Of a stretch of 5,037 nucleotides of DNA, positions 1-5,037 are shown in pieces. The notes under the pieces were generated by a model that had not been told where the DNA came from, did not search any database, and saw only the letters and a list, made by a program, of their open reading frames with translations. This DNA is from an uncultured Veillonellaceae bacterium (GTDB taxonomy: Bacteria > Bacillota > Negativicutes > Veillonellales > Negativicoccaceae): positions 1 to 5,037 of the forward strand of contig USPU01000055.1 in the NCBI GenBank assembly GCA_900556745.1. Reading direction: 5' to 3'. How positions within the stretch are numbered: the first letter of the stretch is position 1; each line of letters begins with the position of its first letter. The position numbers were made by a program, and so were the translations under genes.

Positions 1-1257
<1,257 letters not shown>

Positions 1258-3459
1258 TTACTCCTTTGTTAAAGGCGCGAATTTTACCATTACCAGGCGC
1301 ACCTGCCGGCCCGGAAATTCTAACTTTAATTGCATGCGTTCGCCTTCACCGCGCACTTCCACCACCGTACCGAGCCCCCACTTCGTGTGGCGCGCCCGAT
1401 CGCCGACCCGCCAGTCATAGCGGGCGTTAACCTTGCCTTTCGGCGCGGTGACACCGACAGAAGCATTGCTGACTACACGTTGGCCGGTTCGTTTCGCCCG
1501 GTCGGCCTGCCCCCAACGGATACGGTTTTTATTTTCTTTCTTTTCCACCAGATCTTCAGGGATTTCACCGACAAAACGACTCACCAAGTACGGATTGGTG
1601 CTGCCGAACACGGTACGAGAGCTGGCGTGCGTCAAATATAAAATTTTTTCCGCACGCGTGATCCCGACGTAGCATAAGCGCCGCTCTTCTTCCAGTTCAT
1701 CCGGCGCGAAAAGCGTCCGCGCATGCGGGAAAAGTCCTTCATCCATACCGATCAAAAAGACGATGGGAAATTCCAAACCTTTGGCGCTGTGCAACGTCAT
1801 CAAGGTAACCTTTTCGCGACTTTCTTCAAATGTATCGACGTCATTTACCAGCGCGACCTGTTCCAAAAAGCCTTGCAACGTGGGATCTTCCGTTTCATCT
1901 TCGTAGGTTTTGGCAACGGACACCAATTCGCCGATGTTCTCGACGCGGCTTTGCGCTCGCGGATCCGTATCATTCAACAGACTGGTAATCAATTCGGTAT
2001 GCGCCAACACCGCTTCCAATAAGTCGGTAACGTTTTCGGTCGTCGCCGTATTCATCAATTCCAACATCAAAACACTGAAAGCGTTCAGCTTTTTGCGTGT
2101 ACCGGCATTTAATGACTCAATTCCGTCCGCGGCCATAATCATTTCAAACAATGACACGCCCTGTAACCGCGCGGCGTCCTTAACGCGGCTTACCGTAGTG
2201 GTGCCGATACCGCGCTTGGGAACATTGATAATGCGTTCCACGCTGACATCGTCGCGCGGATTTTGCAACACTTTTAAATACGCCAACACATCTTTGATTT
2301 CCTGGCGATCGTAAAAGCGTGTCCCGCCGACAATGGTATAGGCGATACCGCGTCGTACCAATGCTTCTTCCATAGCGCGCGACTGCGCATTGGTGCGGTA
2401 CAACACCGCCATATCGCCGTATTTCGCGGGAGTTTCACTCACCAGACGCTGCATTTCACCGGCGCAAAACTGCGCTTCGTCCGTTTCGGAAACCGCTTCG
2501 TAGTAGTAAATCGGCTCGCCATTCGCCTGATCCGTCCAAAGATTTTTGCTGGGGCGGTGCTCATTATTTTCAATGACATGATTAGCCGCATTCAAAATCG
2601 TCTGCGTCGAGCGATAATTCTGCTCAAGCTTCAACACTTTCGCCCGCGGATAATCTCTCTGAAAATCAATAATATTCTGCACATCGGCGCCGCGCCATGA
2701 GTAAATACTCTGGTCCACATCGCCGACCACGCAAAGATTTTGCTCGGGACCGACCAGCATTTGAGTCAGAACGTATTGCGCGTGGTTGGTATCCTGATAC
2801 TCATCGATCAAAATATAACGAAAGCGGTTCTGATACGCCTTGCGCACATCCGCATGACGTTGCAAAATAACCGCCGGCAGCAGCAACAGATCATCGAAAT
2901 CCAACGCATTGTTGGCTTGCAATATCGCTTCATAGCGAGCGTAAACTTCAGCGGCTTTTTCCGCAAAGAAATCGTCCGCCGCCTCTTGCGCCGCACGCGC
3001 GTTTTGCAAATTATTTTTCGCATTGGAAATGCGCGCTTGTAGCGCATTGGGCGCAAACTGCTTATCGTCGAGGTTCATCTCTTTTAAAATGCCTTTGACG
3101 ACCTGTTGGCTGTCTTGCGCATCATAGATCGTGAATTGGCGAGTATACGGCGGTATGACATCGATTTCGCGCCGTAAAAAGCGCGCGCCAAACGAGTGGA
3201 AAGTGCTGATCCACATATGATCCGCTGACGCTCCCACTAATTTTTTCACACGCTCTTTCATTTCCTTCGCCGCTTTATTGGTAAAGGTAATCGCCAAAAT
3301 TTCCTGCGGCGAAATCCCCTGCTCCAGCATGTACGCAATGCGACTGGTTAAGGCTTTGGTTTTGCCCGAACCGGCGCCCGCCAAGATCAGAACCGGGCCT
3401 TGAATCGTTTGCACGCCTTCGCGCTGCTTGTCGTTCAATGAAGTAAAGTAATCTGTCAT
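1258..3459 (-). CDS. pcrA: ATP-dependent DNA helicase PcrA (UvrD/Rep family, SF1A)
   Basis: PcrA is the Gram-positive counterpart of UvrD, a 3'-5' single-strand translocase and helicase. It acts in nucleotide excision repair, removal of RecA filaments, rolling-circle plasmid replication and relief of conflicts with RNA polymerase. With the ATG at 3459 the protein has 733 residues, the normal size. All SF1A motifs are visible: Q-motif glutamine (Gln12), Walker A AGAGSGKT (27-34), motif Ia ITFTNKAAKEM (57-67), TFHSFGARFLR (86-96), Walker B DEYQDT (219-224), motif III GDVDQSIYSWRGA (246-258), motif IV QNYRS (280-284), motif V VTLMTLHSAKGLEF (551-564) and motif VI VGITRAEK (598-605). After a basic linker, residues 683-730 (WRVGDRARHTKWGLGTVVEV onward) match the Tudor-like C-terminal domain that contacts RNA polymerase in PcrA/UvrD. 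A TTG at 3471 would add four residues, but ATG 3459 has GGGAG five bases upstream. UvrD or Rep are alternative names, but family context and ligA linkage favour PcrA. Confidence 0.97.
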   Translation of the reverse strand: MTDYFTSLNDKQREGVQTIQGPVLILAGAGSGKTKALTSRIAYMLEQGISPQEILAITFTNKAAKEMKERVKKLVGASADHMWISTFHSFGARFLRREIDVIPPYTRQFTIYDAQDSQQVVKGILKEMNLDDKQFAPNALQARISNAKNNLQNARAAQEAADDFFAEKAAEVYARYEAILQANNALDFDDLLLLPAVILQRHADVRKAYQNRFRYILIDEYQDTNHAQYVLTQMLVGPEQNLCVVGDVDQSIYSWRGADVQNIIDFQRDYPRAKVLKLEQNYRSTQTILNAANHVIENNEHRPSKNLWTDQANGEPIYYYEAVSETDEAQFCAGEMQRLVSETPAKYGDMAVLYRTNAQSRAMEEALVRRGIAYTIVGGTRFYDRQEIKDVLAYLKVLQNPRDDVSVERIINVPKRGIGTTTVSRVKDAARLQGVSLFEMIMAADGIESLNAGTRKKLNAFSVLMLELMNTATTENVTDLLEAVLAHTELITSLLNDTDPRAQSRVENIGELVSVAKTYEDETEDPTLQGFLEQVALVNDVDTFEESREKVTLMTLHSAKGLEFPIVFLIGMDEGLFPHARTLFAPDELEEERRLCYVGITRAEKILYLTHASSRTVFGSTNPYLVSRFVGEIPEDLVEKKENKNRIRWGQADRAKRTGQRVVSNASVGVTAPKGKVNARYDWRVGDRARHTKWGLGTVVEVRGEGERMQLKLEFPGRQVRLVMVKFAPLTKE
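1261..1267 (-). promoter_or_regulatory. Shine-Dalgarno of ligA, inside the end of pcrA
   Basis: On the minus strand AAAGGAG is followed by the six-base spacer TAAGCC and then the ligA ATG at 1254. The motif lies in the last codons of pcrA (Thr-Lys-Glu) and directly precedes its TAA stop at 1258-1260. Ribosomes finishing pcrA therefore stop on top of the ligA initiation site, which suggests translational coupling. This fixes the ligA start. Confidence 0.85.
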
Positions 3460-3464
3460 CCGTT

Positions 3465-3469
3465 CTCCC
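3465..3469 (-). promoter_or_regulatory. Shine-Dalgarno deciding the pcrA start
   Basis: On the minus strand the sequence reads TTGGGAGAACGGATG. GGGAG sits five bases before the ATG at 3459. The in-frame TTG at 3471 overlaps this motif and has only a U-rich terminator tail upstream, with no Shine-Dalgarno of its own. The ATG is therefore the better start. Confidence 0.75.
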
Positions 3470-3472
3470 AAG

Positions 3473-3500
3473 AAAAAAAGGTTGCCGGAGCAACCTTTTT
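3473..3500 (-). terminator. Intrinsic terminator after ppaC (read in the minus direction)
   Basis: A perfect GC-rich stem pairs GGTTGC (3480-3485) with GCAACC (3490-3495) around a four-base loop. It is extended by A:T pairs between the A-run 3473-3479 and the T-run 3496-3500. In the minus direction the hairpin is followed by seven U residues, the classic intrinsic form. It starts inside the ppaC stop codon (3499-3501) and ends 3 bases before the pcrA Shine-Dalgarno. The five T residues on the other side mean it might also stop plus-strand transcription, weakly. Efficiency cannot be judged from sequence; because pcrA lies directly downstream it may be leaky or act as an attenuator. Confidence 0.85.
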
Positions 3501-4422
3501 ATAATGCCCCCAGCAGTGGCGGAGCGACCTGTTTTTTACGCGACATCACGCCCGGCAAATGCAATGTTTGCGCGTTGCCTTTGACCTGAAACGCCGCTTC
3601 GATCGCGGTTTCCACCTGACTGGTGTACAGCAGATCCGTCGATTCCTCTAAAATATCCGTGACCATCAAAAAGGATGCCTCATAATTATGGGCGGCGCGA
3701 TCTTCTTCCAGCAAGCGTAAAAGCTCATCGCGTTGCGCCAAAATCGGTTGCGTATCCATGACGGAAAGCTGGGCAATACTGAATGTTCCTTTTTTGCCGT
3801 CAAATTCTTTTTTATCGGTCAGGACCAATTCCGCTGCCGTTTTGTCGGAAAGATCGGCACCGGCTTTGAGCATGTCCATACCGTATTTTTCATAATCGAC
3901 GTCGGCGATTTGCGCCAATTCTTGCACGGATTTGCGGTCCCGTTCCGTGCACGTCGGCGAACGGAACAACAGGGTATCGGAAATAATCGCCGACAGCATC
4001 AGACCCGCCATTTGCCGCGGAATTTCAATACCGCACTGCTGATAGAGCGAATATAAAATCGTTCCCGTGCAACCGACCGGTTCAATGCGTATCAAAATCG
4101 GCTGATCCGTCGTGAAATCGCCGAGGCGATGGTGGTCAATCAATCCCTGTACATCCGCGTCAGTCATCCCGTCTACGGCTTGTTTGCTTTCATTGTGATC
4201 GACTAAATACATCGGCTGACCGGCTTCTACCCGCGTCAACAGCTCCGGCGCTTCGCTGCCGAAGTAGTCCAATGCAAATACCGTTTCTTTATTGATTTCG
4301 CCCGCGCGAATCGCTTTGGCTTCTTTCCCCTGCGCCCGTAACCAATGAGCGCAAACCAATGCGGAACAGATCGTATCCGTATCCGGACTCTTATGGCCCG
4401 ACACTAAAATCATTTCTGCCAT
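3499..4422 (-). CDS. ppaC: Manganese-dependent inorganic pyrophosphatase, family II (PpaC)
   Basis: This cytoplasmic enzyme hydrolyses pyrophosphate to two phosphates, pulling DNA, RNA and aminoacyl-tRNA synthesis forward. At 307 residues it is the short family II form, with no inserted CBS or DRTGG regulatory domains. The N-terminal DHH domain carries the metal-binding set: GHKSPDTD (His10, Asp14, Asp16), VDHNE (Asp75), DHH (Asp96-His97-His98) and SDT (Asp149). These match the ligands known for the Bacillus subtilis enzyme. SPTCTERD (155-162) and LKAGADLS (185-192) are further family signatures. The C-terminal DHHA2 domain ends with SRKKQVAPPL (294-303), whose Arg and Lys bind substrate. The ATG at 4422 has GAGGTG five bases upstream; a second ATG at 4413 (Met4) lacks one. 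The gene has its own likely promoter and a terminator at its stop, so it can be a single-gene unit. Confidence 0.97.
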   Translation of the reverse strand: MAEMILVSGHKSPDTDTICSALVCAHWLRAQGKEAKAIRAGEINKETVFALDYFGSEAPELLTRVEAGQPMYLVDHNESKQAVDGMTDADVQGLIDHHRLGDFTTDQPILIRIEPVGCTGTILYSLYQQCGIEIPRQMAGLMLSAIISDTLLFRSPTCTERDRKSVQELAQIADVDYEKYGMDMLKAGADLSDKTAAELVLTDKKEFDGKKGTFSIAQLSVMDTQPILAQRDELLRLLEEDRAAHNYEASFLMVTDILEESTDLLYTSQVETAIEAAFQVKGNAQTLHLPGVMSRKKQVAPPLLGAL

Positions 4423-4427
4423 TTTGT

Positions 4428-4433
4428 CACCTC
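4428..4433 (-). promoter_or_regulatory. Shine-Dalgarno of ppaC
   Basis: On the minus strand GAGGTG is followed by the five-base spacer ACAAA and the ATG at 4422. It supports this start over the in-frame ATG three codons further on. Confidence 0.75.
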
Positions 4434-4462
4434 ATCATTTGAATTAAAATATTCTGCTATTT

Positions 4463-4491
4463 ATTATACCATGAAGCACGTTGGCATTCAG
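4463..4491 (-). promoter_or_regulatory. Extended -10 promoter of ppaC
   Basis: On the minus strand a perfect TATAAT (4463-4468) is preceded by TGG (4469-4471), the TGn extension that lets the vegetative sigma factor work with a poor -35. With a 17-base spacer the -35 position would be CTGAAT (4486-4491), matching TTGACA at only three of six bases. The predicted transcription start is near 4456, giving a leader of about 33 bases, too short for a riboswitch. The promoter sits directly after the terminator of the upstream transporter gene, as expected for a separate unit. Confidence 0.7.
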
Positions 4492-4524
4492 AAAAAGAGC
4501 CCGTCAAATGACCGGCTCTTTTTT
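4492..4524 (-). terminator. Intrinsic terminator after the RND transporter gene
   Basis: A ten-base-pair stem joins AAAAAGAGCC (4492-4501) to GGCTCTTTTT (4514-4523). Inside it, after one C-C mismatch, three more pairs (GTC 4503-4505 with GAC 4510-4512) close an AAAT loop. In the minus direction the hairpin ends in five U residues. It begins 1 base past the transporter stop codon (4526-4528). In the plus direction it is followed by six T residues, so it could work both ways, though no plus-strand gene is seen to need it. Confidence 0.88.
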
Positions 4525-4525
4525 C

Positions 4526-5037
4526 TTATTCCTTGCTTCTTTTGCTGTCGTTACCGATGCTTTCAATCGCGACAAAGAGCATCGGAATCATAAAGATTCC
4601 CAACGCCGTCGCCGTCAACATGCCAAAGACGACTGTCGTGCCCATTTCACTGCGCGAAACGCTGCCCGCGCCGGTGGAAAGCGCCAACGGTAAACAACCC
4701 AAAATAAATGCCAATGAAGTCATCAGGATCGGGCGCAAACGAATTTTAGAAGCCTCGATGGCTGCTTTGACGTGATCCATGCCGTGATCCACGCGGATTT
4801 TGGCGTACTCCACGATCAAAATCGCGTTTTTCGCAGCCAATCCGATAATCGTCAGCAGACCGATCTGGAAGTAAATGTCGTTGTTGATGTTAAAGAGCCA
4901 GCCGAAGAAAGCCACTCCCAAGAATCCGGCCGGTACCGAAAGAAGTACGGAAAACGGAATTTTCCAGCTTTCGTACAAAGCGGCCAGCGAAAGAAATACG
5001 AACAGCAGTGCCAATGACATAACGTACAGCATTTGGT
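4526..5037 (-). CDS. AcrB/MexB-type RND (HAE1) multidrug efflux transporter, C-terminal fragment
   Basis: This is the last part of an inner-membrane RND pump, a proton-driven trimer that exports drugs and other hydrophobic compounds through a periplasmic adaptor and an outer-membrane channel. About 170 residues are visible; the full family length is about 1,030-1,050, so the start lies well beyond the right edge. Counting from the first visible Met (codon at 5032-5030), hydrophobic segments at about 1-20, 26-47, 52-77, 100-120 and 131-156 correspond to TM8-TM12 of AcrB. Family signatures are AALYESWKIPFSV (17-29), GLAAKNAILIVEYAK (64-78) and RLRPILMTSLAFILG (98-112), followed by STGAGS. The tail is short and polar (NDSKRSKE) and ends at a TAA. 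No frameshift is seen. An adaptor (AcrA-like) gene would be expected nearby but is outside the window. Substrates cannot be predicted from this fragment. Confidence 0.95.
   Translation of the reverse strand, partial: QMLYVMSLALLFVFLSLAALYESWKIPFSVLLSVPAGFLGVAFFGWLFNINNDIYFQIGLLTIIGLAAKNAILIVEYAKIRVDHGMDHVKAAIEASKIRLRPILMTSLAFILGCLPLALSTGAGSVSRSEMGTTVVFGMLTATALGIFMIPMLFVAIESIGNDSKRSKE

Noticed and set aside
1330..2314. Several plus-strand open frames of 79-134 codons antisense to pcrA
   Set aside because: The pcrA frame is intact and fully conserved in motif content. The antisense frames have no family resemblance and look like by-products of the GC-rich codon pattern.
3775..3803. Possible internal promoter in ppaC for pcrA: TTGACG (3798-3803) with AGTATT 17 bases downstream on the minus strand
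   Set aside because: The -35 matches five of six bases, but the -10 matches only three of six and has no TGn extension. Transcripts from it would still meet the terminator at 3473-3500.
3733..4056. 107-codon plus-strand open frame antisense to ppaC
   Set aside because: It mirrors the pyrophosphatase coding sequence. The product shows no domain and no good start signal.
4441..4454. AT-rich imperfect inverted repeat (GAAT...ATTC arms) in the ppaC leader, considered as an operator
   Set aside because: The arms are only four bases long around an AT-rich centre, which is expected by chance in an AT-rich leader. It matches no operator I recognise.
4481..5017. Plus-strand open frames antisense to the RND gene
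   Set aside because: The minus frame encodes a clear RND C terminus with TM segments. The antisense products are hydrophilic and low in complexity, and one begins before the terminator hairpin and runs through it.

Overview
The window is an ordinary housekeeping stretch in which every supported gene lies on the minus strand. Read in the direction of transcription (right to left), it holds four parts. First is the 3' end of an AcrB/MexB-type RND efflux transporter gene, cut by the right edge. Next is a complete family II (DHH-type, Mn-dependent) inorganic pyrophosphatase gene, ppaC. Then comes a complete UvrD/Rep-family DNA helicase gene, pcrA. Last is the first 418 codons of an NAD-dependent DNA ligase gene, ligA, cut by the left edge.

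Organism: the adjacent pcrA-ligA pair and the PpaC-type pyrophosphatase are typical of Firmicutes. An HAE1-type RND pump normally works in a cell with an outer membrane. Together with a moderate GC content, this suggests a diderm Firmicute such as a member of the Negativicutes (the Veillonella/Megasphaera/Dialister group). This is an inference from gene content, and I cannot fix the genus.

Transcription units: the RND gene ends in a strong intrinsic terminator (4492-4524). The 69-base gap that follows carries a good extended -10 promoter for ppaC (-10 TATAAT at 4463-4468, preceded by TGG). ppaC ends in a second intrinsic terminator hairpin (3473-3500). Its U-tract stops 3 bases before the pcrA ribosome binding site, so pcrA-ligA needs read-through or a promoter inside the end of ppaC. 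pcrA and ligA are tightly coupled: only 3 bases separate the pcrA stop from the ligA ATG, and the ligA Shine-Dalgarno lies inside the last pcrA codons.

How the genes work together: PcrA (3'-5' helicase for repair and transcription-replication conflicts) and LigA (nick sealing) are a known replication/repair pair. PpaC removes the pyrophosphate made by DNA, RNA and aminoacyl-tRNA synthesis. The RND pump appears to be a separate, unrelated unit. There is no gene-free stretch over 300 bases. I found no RNA gene, mobile element, CRISPR array or long repeat, and no evidence of an undescribed system. The points worth a second look concern expression signals around pcrA.
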